From the NCBI GenBank assembly GCA_001598975.1, contig BBXU01000336.1, forward strand, positions 32,049 to 96,048: DNA of 64,000 nucleotides, given 5' to 3'. Under the pieces are notes generated by a model. It saw only the letters and a program-made list of their open reading frames with translations, was not told where the DNA came from and made no database searches. The position numbers and the translations under genes were made by a program. Below are positions 21,801 through 33,088 of the stretch, one piece after another; the stretch's first letter is position 1; each line of letters opens with the position of its first letter. The DNA comes from Parachlorella kessleri. Taxonomy: Eukaryota > Chlorophyta > Trebouxiophyceae > Chlorellales > Chlorellaceae.

Positions 21801-24500
21801 CCCTGTCTCGCCGGAGTGGCTGCAGCAGCAGCGCCAGCGCTTCCGGGAGCTCAAGGGCGAGTTGGAGGGCAGTGGGGAGGGCGGCGCCGCGCTGACCGGC
21901 GCCGCCGCGGTCAGCGCAAAGCACGGCGCCATCTTCCACCTGGTGTTTGGGCTGCTGGAGCAGCCCAACCAGCGGTGAGTCGTGTGTGACTCACCTGGCA
22001 GGTGGCCTCGCTTATGACTGCGGTGCACTTCTGAAACAGCCTTATGTATATGGTGCTGTGCATGGCAAGGCTGTGGTAAGTACCCGTAGCTGCTGACTCG
22101 CTACCTGCGCAGCTTGTATGTCGGGACCTTCACTGCTTGCCTTGACGGCGGCGGGTTTGTATGGGCCTGCAACTTAATTTGTTGTTAGAACAGTTGAGCA
22201 GCATCGCCAAGCAGCGCACCGCAATGTGGGTGCCGCGCCTTGTGCTTCCGCATGTACTACAAGGGCAGTCACCCACCACTCATGGCCTTGCACAAACGGC
22301 CCTCTGTGTACTACCGCTGTCTTGGCTAGCATGCTGCCCTGCCCTGCCTCATGGCGGCCCCTCCCTCCCTCCCTCCCTCTCTCGCTCTTCTATGCGTAGG
22401 CTCTTCAGCGAGCAGTACATGCCGTGGCTGAACGACCTCTCCCCCGCCCGGCTGGACCGCGAGTTTGCGTCCCTGGCCTTCTACCTGGAGCTGCTGGAGG
22501 AGTTGCCGTGGAAGGCGGTGTGGCGGCAGATTGTGGCCTACCTGCAGGCGAGTGGGTGCAGGGCGTTGGTCAGGGCGTGTGTGCTGGCTGGCCTAGGGAG
22601 GTCAAGGCCACGCAAGGAATGTAGGGCCAGAGGTGGGCTGGCAGCCGCATGCGGGCCTGTTTTGGTGCGCTGCGTTGCCAGCCACCATACTGGGCAACTT
22701 TCCCAATGCAGGACGCATTGGGTACCTCACCATGACGTCCGCCATGGCCTTTAAATCGTGCGTAAGGGACCGGCACATGTAGTTTGTGTCCCCTCCAAAG
22801 GAGGGGAGAAGTCTACCCGTGTCCTGTCAATGGCAATGTCGGTCTGCCCTGAGCAGGGTAGGTAGCATCTCGCACGTCATGGTTCGCGGGTTTCCTGCCC
22901 TCACACGAGCGCCGGCTGTCACTGTGTGCCGCAGGGCATGCTGCGGAGGATCGCCTTGCTGCCGTCCGCCGCGGCCAGTGCCCCGTCCCAGCACCACGCC
23001 ATCTCTCCGCCCCGGAGCCCCTCCCTCTACCCCGAGGTGGCCTGCCACGGCTCGCTCCCTCACAGGGCGGACCAGCAGCGCTTCCCGCCGCACGACCAGC
23101 TGCTATCCATGCTGGGGGCGCCGCTGCAGCTTGGGCAGGCGCTGTCCATGGAGGCTGCCACCACAGCACAGCACAGCATGGCCACTCCCGCAGGCGTGCC
23201 AGGGCTGCAGGGGCAGCATCACCCGCTGCCGCCGCTGGGGCGCGCAGACGCGGCGCCCAAGCAGCACGACAGCTGGACCCTGCAGCAGCAGGCGCAGCAG
23301 GGCAGCGCGGCGGCAGGGGCCGAGCAGGGGCAGGGCGCCCGCGACTGGGGAGGGACAAGTGGGCTTGACAAGTCGGCCTTGCTACAGGAGATGGAGGCGC
23401 TGAGGCAGGGCCAGCCTGCTACCACCAGTGGCCTGCCCACCCCGGCAAGCGAGGGACTCGCGGTGCTCCAGAGCTACCTGTCGCAGCTGCAGCAGCGGCA
23501 GCAGCAGCATCAGCAGGCACCGCTTGGCGCTGAGGGGATTGCATCCCTCCTGCGGGAGCCCCTCGCCAGGCTCAAAGCAGCGGCGGCATCAACCGCGGCC
23601 GCAGAGGCCGGCCTTGGCGGCACCGGGGGGCCGGGGAGCCCCTTCCAGCCGTTTGCAGGCGCTGCCGACGCTGCCCAGGGCACCCAGCACAGCGCGTTTG
23701 CTGCGCCCAGCGCGGCCCCGCAGAGCGCGTTTGCCGTGCTCAGCGGCGGCCAGCAAAGCGTGCTTGAGCTGGCGCAGCGCCTGGCGGCCACTCAGCGCTC
23801 CCGGTCCACTCCCTACCCCGAAGCCCCCGAGCGCTCTTTCAGCCTACAGGCCGCGGCCGCAGGTGCCGAGCGGGCCGCGTCCCTGCCCCAGGAGCCCGCG
23901 CACCTCCGACTGTCGGCGCTACGCGAGGCGCTGGGCGTGCTGCAGCAGCGGCAGCAGGCGCATCAGGCCCAGCAGGGCGCCGGGGGTGCAGGCGCGTGGG
24001 CCAACCAGGTGTGGGCAAGCCTTGTGCAGCAGGGACAACAGCAGGGGCATGAGCAGCACCAGGCTGCGAGTGCTGACAGGGCAGGGACGGTCACGCGCCC
24101 GTCCGGCGCTACAGGTGGCTCGGGCGTGGGACAGCAGGGGCGGCCGCCACAGGCACCCCGGCAGATGCCCCAGCCTCCCTCTCGCCCAGGGAGCGGCGGC
24201 AGCAGCGAGGGGCCCGCTGCGCACGACATGAGTGGCAGCACCATGGCCGCTGCGGGGCATCTGTCCAGCGATTCCAAGGAATCTCCTCATGCCCCGGAGG
24301 ACTTGAGCCTTTCCCGGGGGAAGGCTGTGGGAGCTGGGGGCCAGAGTGGGGTGGATCTGGAAGCTGGGGCAGAGGTGGGCGCAGAAGGGGCCGCAGGCAC
24401 GTCTGGAAGTTTGGGCGGTGGCCCCTCACCCTTTGCGGCAGCGGCGGCGAAGGCCAATGGTGCTGTAGCTAGCCCTTCAAGCAACGCAGCAAGCGACTAG
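18823..24500 (+). CDS. Large Gln/Ala-rich nuclear-type protein with a TDBD-like Cys/His module
   Basis: Exons proposed: 18823-19323, 19706-19830, 20059-20203, 20568-20672, 20837-about 20986, 21022-21198, 21415-21974, 22400-22547 and 22935-24500 (TAG). Phases match except at the fifth exon. Exon 1 is Gln-rich (LLQQVLQHQQQSQQQ). Exons 2-3 form a compact module: GILYLDDQFVSCFCADCEA, then FEKHCGSKAKKWRTSLRV. This resembles the Tify-binding (TDBD/SAND-like) domain of plant chromatin proteins, with its C.C..C pairs and an F-E-x-H step. Exon 4 is basic (SPKAKRAKHAERR), like a nuclear localisation signal. Exon 8 is well ordered (LFSEQYMPWLNDLSPARLD) but unknown to me. The last exon is 521 codons of Gln/Ala/Gly/Ser-rich sequence. 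A transcription or chromatin role is inference. In the fifth exon the frame meets TAG at 20987-20989 immediately before a possible donor, so that junction is unsolved. Confidence 0.65.
20203..20257. repeat. 28-base tandem duplication overlapping a splice donor
   Basis: GGTGCGCGGGTGGAGCACTC at 20203 includes the donor of the exon ending at 20203. It is followed at 20231 by GGTGCACGTGGGTGGAGCGC. The second copy therefore carries a decoy donor, GTGCAC. Confidence 0.6.
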
Positions 24501-27500
24501 GGGACTAATCGTGCGGCTATGCTCTGCTGGAGCTGTCGGGTCAACGCCGCAGGCAAGCCGGTTGAATCGAACATGGTGAAATGACATGAGGAGAGCAGGG
24601 GGGTACCCTAGTCAAGACGCTTTTGTGGTGCCATCCCACAAGGTGGGTCTCGCAGTTCTTTACCATTGGAATGTCCTCATCAATACTGCTACTTACATTG
24701 TTACCCATTTATCCCACAAAGCTGGTGTGTCCAATGCCTGGACAGCAGCATCCCCTACCCTTGCTGGCCTCTTCTTGTGCATGCTGGCGAGGCGTGATGT
24801 TACACCTGCCGGGGTACTCCTACCCTACTTTGCAACTTCTCTATTTCCTGGTTTCTAGTTCCTGATTTGGGAGCATGGTAGCTGCTTCTGTGTGTTCTTT
24901 CTCTTCTGTTTGTGCCTGATTGGTCATTGGTTTAGCTTACTCTCCCCCCTTGAGTACTCTTTTCTATAGCTCTATCGCAAGCGGTGGTGTGGCAGTGAGT
25001 CCCTCTCTCGCGACTTTGAAAGGGGGCACTCAGAGTACGCCCCCACTCTGGTTGGTGCTACTGGTTGTTTTGTACGCAAGCTGGTATCCTGTCTGGTCTA
25101 GGTAATATTCTCGTCGTGTTTTGAGAGCAGAACCATTTCTGGGGCCTCCTGGCCTGCAATTCACAGCCCCGTGTAGCAGGCGGCCTTATGCCCTGCCGTG
25201 TGGCAGGGGTGCACTTTGCAGCTGGGCTACTACTTGGGCGGTCTCGTGTGAGCACGGTTGGGCTTCTCATTGTGGCTGGTAGACGTTGATAACTTCCGTG
25301 GAATTCATAGGGGCGCAACTGCTGGCATTGCCCTGCCGCCCGACTGCCGGGCGGCTCGGGTGCCTGCCTGTTAGTTGAGCCCTAAATGAGCCTGCCCTTT
25401 TTGGGGGCCGGCCAAGCTGCATTGCCTACCTTTTGATTTCATGCCTTGGTATGACAGGCAACGAACGAGCTCTCGGGCTGTACATGTCCTCCCCTCCCCA
25501 TTACTACCCAGTGCCTGCCCTCCGGTGCTACTAGATTCCCTACCCACCTTCCTTATGCTTTGTTCTAGCCATGCCACTATCTGGCAAGGCTCTGGGCTGA
25601 CCTATCGGATCCGCTTTAACACTTAGCTTTGCGCAGCTGGGTGGTAGCTTGGTCCTTGGTGGTGACTTTCCTTTGGCTTGCTGGCGCAGTGCCGGTGCTT
25701 GAGAGCAGCTGTGGTTTGAGGTTTTCGGTTTGTCCAGTCCCATTGCGGAAGCTGTTGATGCCTTCCACTTTTTGTTGCCTATTGCTGTGATATACTGCTG
25801 GTAACAGAAAGCAACAGCATGTTTCGACGTTGGCGGGAAGGCAAACTGTTAGGCAGCCCATGCATCCCTGCCAATGGTGCTCAACCAGCAAAGCTACCAA
25901 CGTTGACTGATGGATGAACTCGACAGTGGCAGGCAGTGCAAGCAGCCAATGACTGACAGTAATGTGTCAGGGCAGGGTGCAGGACTCCCAGGTGGTCAGG
26001 AATTGCCCAAGGCACAGAGCAGCATTTCTTGCATCCAGCCCTGTCAATACAGTTAGCCACTCACTCTCGGTCCGCACTATTTGACACCCTCACAGCAAAC
26101 ATTCCTAGTGATCCACTCTTCAGAGCATGCACTGCATGTCATCATTCCTGCAGCAGGCACCACATGTTGATAGGGATGATGCATGTCTGTCCCAGACTTT
26201 CTGGCTCTGTAGGTCCCTCACCGCAAGCTGGGTGATTGTTATGTTGCTCAGAGAGGCTGCGATGTGGCTAAGTAGGTAGCCAACCCGGACTATACCTAGT
26301 ATGGGTGGCAGGGAGTGGAAACAGGGAGTAGAGCTGGGCTGGACTGGATACAGAATGCAGAATGAGCCTGAGTATACCTGCCACATATGTCTGCTTAAGG
26401 CGTGCCAGGCAGTGCCATCAAAGAGAGTTCAGGATGTCGAGCTGTTTACAGCTGTGCCCAGATGCAAGGCATGCTGTGGGCTTTGGCCTAAGTTGTTGGC
26501 CCTGCAGGTCCCTCCGGAGGATATCCCAACATGCAAGCATATTAGTATGGGTGGCAGGGAGTGAAAACAGGGAGTAGAGCTGCAGCTAGCTGGGCTGGAC
26601 TGGCAGGGCTGGATACAGAATGCATGCATATGCTGGTTGCAAGGTAGGTTGCCCACGGAAGGCTGCAGTGTGGCCCCACCACCCAGTTTCAGCGTGTGGG
26701 TCTAACCTTCCTGAAGGGGACGGCTGGATTCTCTCTGAGGACCAGCGCCCTGTTCATGTCCCTGCCAGCATGCCTAGCATGTACTGCATTGTCAGTGGTT
26801 CCTATTTGTAAAGTAGGAGCACAGCGCGCATGCCAGAAGGTACATTTTCCACAGAAAGAAGGGCGAGACACGAAGGGTGAGGAGAGGTGAGCAACAGTTC
26901 TGTGCAGTACAGGCGGGTAGTGATCAAGGCCCCCACCCAAGTCCACTCAAAATAGGGAGGCACAAGACAGTATACAGTCTATATCAAAGCAGCTGCATGC
27001 GGCCACAAGCGAACACATCAAACAGTCATGAAAAGCAGGTTTGTATGCATAAGCAAGAACCTTGCGCCAGCCCCACTGTCGAATCCAGGGCCCAACCAAA
27101 TGGTGCCTTACCCCCCAACATGCTGGGGTGATGGTACATCAAAGCCTGCCGAGAAGCAGCAGGACAGGGGCGGCCACACGCCAGCAAAGAGCGTTCATCC
27201 TGTGGCAGTTCTGCTAGATAGAGCTGTCAAACACACAGCCAACCTGCCTGCTAAATAAGACTGTCATGGCCAGTGGGGACAACATTCTGGACTGCAACAA
27301 GGCTCTCAACCCACCAAGTGGAACAGCATGAGAAAGCGAGAACCATGAGAGCGGCAGTTATGGTAGGCTGAACTCAACCACCGCCAGAGCGCTACATTTA
27401 ACAGCGCCAGGCTGTGACAAGGGAGGCAGAGGGGGTGCCCAGACAGCCCAGGGCAAGGGCGGCCAAAATATCTCAGCAAATTCGAGCACAGGTGTTTGCG

Positions 27501-27591
27501 GTCGCCTCCAAGGTCACTCCAGTGCCGTTCTACTCATACTTCCGTGCCTTTCTTATCTTCCAGGGTCGGTCAGAGCTGGAAGTGACCCGTC
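24501..27591. other. 3.1 kb intergenic stretch between convergent genes
   Basis: No exon chain or family motif was found on either strand. The sequence is more AT-rich than the flanking genes and holds the 3' ends of the Gln-rich gene (plus) and the desaturase gene (minus). The only structure I can point to is the 246-base spaced repeat at 26297-26632. Confidence 0.5.
26297..26632. repeat. Direct repeat with about 246-base spacing
   Basis: TAGTATGGGTGGCAGGGAGT begins at 26297 and again at 26543. Both continue through AACAGGGAGTAGAGCTG and end in GGCTGGA(CT)GGATACAGAATGCA-type sequence. The second copy has about 25 extra bases (CAGCTAGCTGGGCTGG and flanks). CAGGTCCCTC/TAGGTCCCTC also precedes both, so the repeated unit may be longer and decayed. 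Confidence 0.75.
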
Positions 27592-30500
27592 TTAGACGGA
27601 CAAGGGGCGGTCAAAGATCCACGAGAACATGACCTCTGTGCTTGGGCCCTTTGCCTTTCGCAGCGCCTTGCGCTCCGCCAGCTTGCTGCACAGCGCGCAC
27701 AGCAGGCATGGGTGAGCGAGAGAGCGAGAAGCCCTTTTTCCATAGCAGGGCAGGTCTTACTGGTGTTAGGCACAGCAGGCAAAGCACAGGCAGCAGGAGC
27801 GCAGGCAGTGAGAGCGCACAGGAGCCAGGGCCAGTGACTGCCACAAGCATCATCCACAGGGCTGGCAGGAGGCATGGCGAGTACCCAACTAGCTACCCAG
27901 CCACGCCAAGTGCTCACCGCAGGCGCTCTGGCAGGTTGCAGACAAAGTCCAGCGCCTCAGCAGCCTCCTCATTGAGGCCTGTCAGGCCCTTGATCTGCCA
28001 CCTGCACAACATGAGGGCGGGGAGCAACGGCCATGCGGTCACATTTAACCGAGGGCAAAGGGGTGCCACTTGCACTGCTGTCAACCATCGCACAGCTAGT
28101 GAGTCCCACTTCGCTTCCTACAGAGCAACGCTAACAGTGACATAAAAGCAAAAGTGCTAGCAGGCTGCCCCTGCATGTGCCAGGCTGCCCGCTGCGGGCA
28201 TGAGGGCGGGGAGTTATCCTGCCCTTCCCACATGAGCAGTGGTTGCACAATGAAGTCACATGATAAATCACTTGGCCAGCCTCATGATACCATCAGGCCA
28301 CTAACCGGTCAATGAAGTCATCTGAAAAGCCTTACGATGGCTGCCATCAGGCCACTCACCGGTCAATGAGGTGCTCCATGATGCCGATGTAGTCCTCAGC
28401 AGTGTACACGCCCGACCTCTCTGCCACCTCAGCAAAGTCCTCAAACAGGCCCCTGCACAATCAGGGAGCTTAGGAGGGCTCACAGCCTAGCAATACCTTT
28501 CTTTCTTGAGGCTCCCGAGCGCCCCACCAATCATGAAGCAGCTTCTGCTGGCACCTGCCCAGGGCCTTGGCTGCCTGCTCTCCTCCAGTCACAGTGGCAG
28601 ATGGCAGTCCTGCGCTCATATACATGAGCTTGCATATAAGGCAACCCCAGGGGCGCCTGTCCAGCAAGTCTACCTGCCAGAGTTCTTGGCCCTGTGCTCG
28701 CCATCATCCATGAGGTGTGCGGGCATGACAATCTTCTTCCTCATCATGTCGGCAAATGCCATCATGCCGCCGTTGGGGTCGCTGCAGCAGGCATGGCACA
28801 ACACAGCACGTCAGCGCACAGGGTAGCTCAGGCATTCAGGCGACGCCCCACAGGATGGCACTCTGGGAGGCCATTGCGTCTTTCAGGGCACATTGTCCCA
28901 CTGTCACACAGCGCCGGCTGCCGTGCCATGCGCCCCAGGCTCAAGCTGCCAAATATCGCCAAACCGCTGTCTTCTGCTTGTGGCTGTCACATGCATTTCA
29001 TCTTCAATGCGCAGCAACTGCAGGCCACAACCGGAGTGCCAAGTGCAGCGGCAGGCTGGAAGGCAGGCAGCATAAAACTCAGCAGTCACATGGGCATACT
29101 AGACGCCCGTGCTTACCGTCGTCCAGGTGGTGTGCATGGAAGAACCCACAAAGAAGTCCATGCATAATCACAAGTGCAGCCACTTACGCCTTGAAGATGG
29201 CGTCCATGGTGCGTGTATAGGCGGCCTCATGTCGCGACTCGTCCTGCGCGATGCGGCCGCACATGACAGCCAGGTCCAAGTCTCCGCACTTCTTGGCAAT
29301 GCGGGCGGTGCCGCCGTGGGACACCTTAGTGGCGCGCTCCTGCATAACAATACTATGTGGGGTGCTCTTTTTAGGTTTCGGGGCAGCAGGACATACAGAG
29401 GCTTTTACCTACTAAGAGCCAAGGCAAGAAGGACTGGTGCCAGAGTCTGGGACGGACACTCTATAGCAGTCCTCAGAAACAACCACCGCCCGCTTGACCC
29501 TGCACACATCCGCCCACTTTGCGCCTTCCCTCAACCGCATTACCCCAACTCAGCTTCTGCTTGTACCAGCTAGCGTGGCACTCCCTCACCTATCCCTCAC
29601 CCAACTTACAACCCCTGCAGCTGGCCTTCCCTGCAACCCTCCTTGCCCAGCCAGCTGCTCAGCAGGATGCTCGCTCACACCTGGAAGCTGGTGAATGTGT
29701 ACGCCAGGTAGGGGTGGTTCTCAGTCTTGGGGTCCATGCCGGTGCTGATCAGGCGCTGCACAGTCTTCTCAACCGCCTTCATGTTCACCCGGCCAGAGAG
29801 GTACAGGTACTTGTTCAGCACGTCGCCGTGGCGGTTCTCCTCTGCAATCCACTCCCTGCAGGGGCAGGCAGTGTCGCTGGAACTCTTCAGGGGAAGTACA
29901 AGGCAAGAGCACATAGCAATATGCAAGGGCGTGCATAAAACGGCGGGGCACAGCAGTTGTGATCCAAAGAAAACTGCAATGGCTCTTTTGTCTTGGGTGA
30001 CCTATACTACCAAGCTTGGCAGCTGATCTTCTGGAGATTCCAGCTCTAACTCAACGTGTCACCCGAAGTTCACCCTCAAGGCCAAAACTCCCACCATACT
30101 GCTTCAGTTGGCGTGGCGACACCAGTTGCGGCCAACCTCATCTCAAAGCCTCACAGCCCTACTGGCTTGCACCCAATACCGAGCCGCCAATGTCCGTGGA
30201 AAGGCGGAAGCAACCATGCCTGCCCACCGCACCTGGTCCACTTGGCGTAGGGTGACTGGTCGCGGCCGGTCTCATCCCTCACACCATCCAGTGTGTTGAG
30301 CATGGCCATGTAGGTGGGCAGCGCCTCCTCCGTGATCATGTCACCAATCAGGCACACAAACAGCTCGTCGGGGAGCTCCCTGGCGCGCTCACGCAGCAGC
30401 TTGATCTACAAGCATGAGCAGGGGTTGGAGGGCAGGGGTTAAGGCGCGTTCACGCGGCAGCTTGATCTGTGAGCAAGAGAAGGGGTTGAGGGCACGGGGT

Positions 30501-31271
30501 ATGTGAAACCGGTATGCTTGGGCGGTGTTGATGGAAAGGCTGCACATGCTGCCCTCTTGTACCTCCCCTCACCCTAAAGGATGCCACCAGTAAACAACTT
30601 GTGGCTGCAGGACTTTAGAGGTGTTAAGTTCTGAAGACTTCTCTGAGTGGACCACACGGCACACGGCATGAACAGTAAGACCGGGCCATATTCACCACAC
30701 CTGCTCGAAGTACTCCTCCTCATCCTGCGAGGGCGGCAGGAAGTCGGCCGGCTGCCAGAGCTCGTCGACGGGCGTCAGCAGCGGCAGAATGTTGTCGGCA
30801 AAGAAGGGCTGCATGCTGTTGATGAGCTCCAGCTGATATGGCTTGGCGCTGTGCAGCACCTGCACAAGGGCGTGAACGGTAGTCAGTTTTACCGCACACT
30901 GGTGTATCTGGTGGTCTGACTGCGCAAGACAAGCTCAGCTGACTGCTAAATGGCTGCAGTACTCGCGGTACTAAATCTTCGGTAGACTGGCGCTGCTGCG
31001 TCGCTAGGGAGTGGCCAGCTTGCAAGGCAACCAGCTGTGCTAACATCTAGCCGGAGCCCCACTTGCTGCAGCAAGGATGCTCTGCCCAACCACAGCCCCA
31101 AACACGCACTGTGCCATCGAGGATGATAGGGCCACCCTTGCTCTTCTCCACAGCCTTTTCCACCGCGCCAGGCAGCTGCACGGCGGCCTTGACACTGCGC
31201 TTGGCTGCGGGCTTCTGCGGCAGCGGCGCCTTGTTGCCGATTGCCCCCGACTGCATCACGACTGCCTTCAT
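27592..31271 (-). CDS. FAB2: Plastid stearoyl-[acyl-carrier-protein] delta-9 desaturase
   Basis: Soluble di-iron enzyme that introduces the delta-9 double bond into stearoyl-ACP in the plastid stroma. Nine exons join in phase: 31110-31271, 30701-30859, 30233-30405, 29681-29855, 29188-29339, 28674-28781, 28360-28452, 27918-28001 and 27592-27685 (TAA), giving 399 aa, close to the usual family length. The N-terminus is a basic transit-peptide-like stretch. Both iron-ligand motifs are present: EENRHG in [20 protein letters not shown] and the second as QDESRHE. Other landmarks are [76 protein letters not shown] and the C-terminus [12 protein letters not shown]. The Met at 31307 would add 12 residues, but a TGCAG acceptor lies between the two Mets, so 31271 is preferred. 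Three of its exon borders are flanked by partial tandem copies. Confidence 0.95.
28291..28377. repeat. 54-base tandem duplication across the desaturase exon 7 donor
   Basis: CATCAGGCCACTAACCGGTC at 28291 recurs at 28345 as CATCAGGCCACTCACCGGTC, both followed by AATGA(A/G)G. The right copy is the real exon end plus donor on the minus strand (exon starts at 28360). The left copy lies inside the intron and retains a GT dinucleotide. A further weaker partial unit precedes it near 28250. Confidence 0.9.
30098..30290. repeat. Diverged duplication of the desaturase exon 3 end
   Basis: The intron stretch at about 30091-30150 (CCCACCATACTGCTTCAG, TTGGCGTGGCG, GCGGCCAACCTCATC) aligns with the exon border at about 30224-30274 (CCCACCGCACCTGGTCCAC, TTGGCGTAGGG, GCGGCCGGTCTCATC). 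Spacing is about 134 bases. The copy includes the position of the donor. Confidence 0.6.
30382..30500. repeat. 61-base tandem duplication across the desaturase exon 3 acceptor
   Basis: GGCGCGCTCACGCAGCAGCT at 30382 spans the first bases of exon 3 (minus strand, exon high end 30405). It recurs at 30443 as GGCGCGTTCACGCGGCAGCT. Both continue TTGATCT, a GAGCA run and GGGGTTG(G)AGGGCA. The intronic copy thus repeats exon start, acceptor and polypyrimidine region. Confidence 0.9.
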
Positions 31272-31307
31272 GGTGACGGGCTGGAGCGACAGCCTGCAGG
31301 ACAGCAT

Positions 31308-33088
31308 GGGCGAGATGCTCGGGTTCAGATAGAATGAATCACCGCCGCAAAGTGGGCCGCCGCAAGCTGATGGACGTCGAAAGCAGGCGCATTGCCCAGT
31401 TGGGGTGGGTTAAGACTGATCAGAGCAAGCGCCCCACCTGGAGATAGAAGTGCAGCAAGATACGGAACTGCGGGGGTGACCAGCGCCGTCAGCAGGAGTA
31501 CAGGTCGACTACCGGGGAAGGCAAAGGGAACAAGGCGTTGTGCCAAGGCCAGAATAGCACTGCCAGATAAGTTTGGGGCTCCAGGGGGCCCGCTGCCGAG
31601 CTACGTGAACCATGCTAAGCCTGCGGCGATGACAAAGATGAGGCAGCTGTGCCCTCCCAATGCATTGACGCTTTTCGGCTGCGTCTCCCTTTGGACATCT
31701 GACAGGGTTTGATGCGCTGTTAAATGCTTCCAGAAAACACGGTGGGCCTGCATCATGCTGCATGCAGGTAAAGCGGTCCCTAACCTTGTCTCGATATGTG
31801 GGTATGCACCGATGGCCAGGGTGTGGTAAATGGGAAAGAGAAGGAAAGTTCCAGGACAGCATACAGCAACAGTCTTGATAACAGAGGAGCTGTGTTAGCC
31901 CAACTCACCCCTTAGCAGTGGCACTGCCTCAGGTCATCAAACTGTGCTCTTCCCTCCTACATCTTCAATTATCCCCGTTTCTCGGAGCAAGGGGAATAAA
32001 ACTACCGGCTACTTTGCTGTTGACGTGTCTTGTATCCTGCTATCTGTCAGGGAGCCAGGATATGGACACGGAGGGTAGTCAGGTTTTTGGTTAGGGGTGG
32101 CAGGCAACGTGTGTTGAAGAGAGGCAGGGGTGAACTGTACTGACAGGCTTTTTTTGTTTTTTTCATGGTGGAAGGCAACGCGAACTGAGGAGGGGCAGGG
32201 GTGCACTCCACTGACGGGGCTGGTCAGGTCATGGGGCCCAGGGCTGCCCGCAGCAACAGGTCTGCTGGTGTTATGTCATCTGGGAGACAAGGCAGGACAG
32301 CAACAGCCCCACTGGCCCTGGCCCTGACAGAGCATGCTGGCAGTGCCGCCATATCAGCCCCTGCCTGAACAGAGCAGTTGATTGATATTGCGATCTGTCA
32401 ATGTGCAGTGGCCCCCTTTAGACTCGTGCCAAGCTAGTATGCAGTTGGCTTTTAGCCCTCTCAATGCAAGTTATATACATCACTCCTCCCTTCCAGCTTC
32501 CATTTGAGTGATTTGCTTCACACCAAAGGTGAATGTGGTTATCTTACTCAAAAAAGAAGGCAAGACCCCCAAAATCGTGTATAAGAAGGAAGCAAGACAA
32601 AAGCGTACATCAAGGACCAACTAAAGCCAGGTAACGCAAACACACACCTGCAAACGGTCCAATCACACTTCACGCTCAGCTATAAGCCGACCCAAGGGAA
32701 ACTTTGCAGCATAAACATTGCGAAAGACACGCTACAAGCTTCAGAGCATTAACTTGGCGCATAGACTCCTCAGCTGCGGGTCAGGACCCAGAGGAGAAAG
32801 GCATGCGCAACATAAGTACGCTGGCAGTGGCCTGTCACTGCACAAGTACTGCGCTAGGTTCGGTGGCAAAGCAATGTATAGTAGATAGTGCACCGCAAGC
32901 AGGCGTTCAAACAGTGTGCAGTTCAGGTACACCCTTCAATATACACGCAACATCTGTTAAGATCAGCAGCGAGGCCCCTACATCCTCACACTCAGGGACA
33001 TGGCTCCTCAGCCTCAATCAGGAACACACCCCACCCAAGACTGTGCATCTGTTATGATAAGACGGCGTTGGATTGCCTCCACAAGCGG
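31308..33088. other. Intergenic stretch upstream of the desaturase gene
   Basis: This holds the desaturase promoter and 5' untranslated region and the 3' region of the GARP gene. No motif-bearing frame was found. A minus-strand frame at 31325-31546 is hydrophobic, but nothing ties it to an exon chain. The tandem repeat at 32094-32222 is the main structure. Confidence 0.5.
32094..32222 (+). repeat. Two tandem copies of a short repeat also found at 37964
   Basis: Copy 1 (about 32094-32149) reads GGGGTGGCAGGCAACG, GAGGCAGGGGTGAACTGTAC, TGACAGG. Copy 2 (about 32166-32222) reads TGGTGGAAGGCAACGCGAAC, GGGGCAGGGGTGCACTCCAC, TGACGGGGCTGG. They are separated by a T-rich run. A third member in the same orientation lies in a stress-protein intron. 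Confidence 0.75.

Noticed and set aside
22813..23358. 181-codon minus-strand open frame, Arg/Pro/Ala-rich
   Set aside because: It is a GC-rich shadow of the real plus-strand Gln/Ala-rich exon, with no motif of its own.
28694..29220. Plus-strand frames of about 155 codons
   Set aside because: They are antisense to the stearoyl-ACP desaturase exons, whose family motifs are certain.
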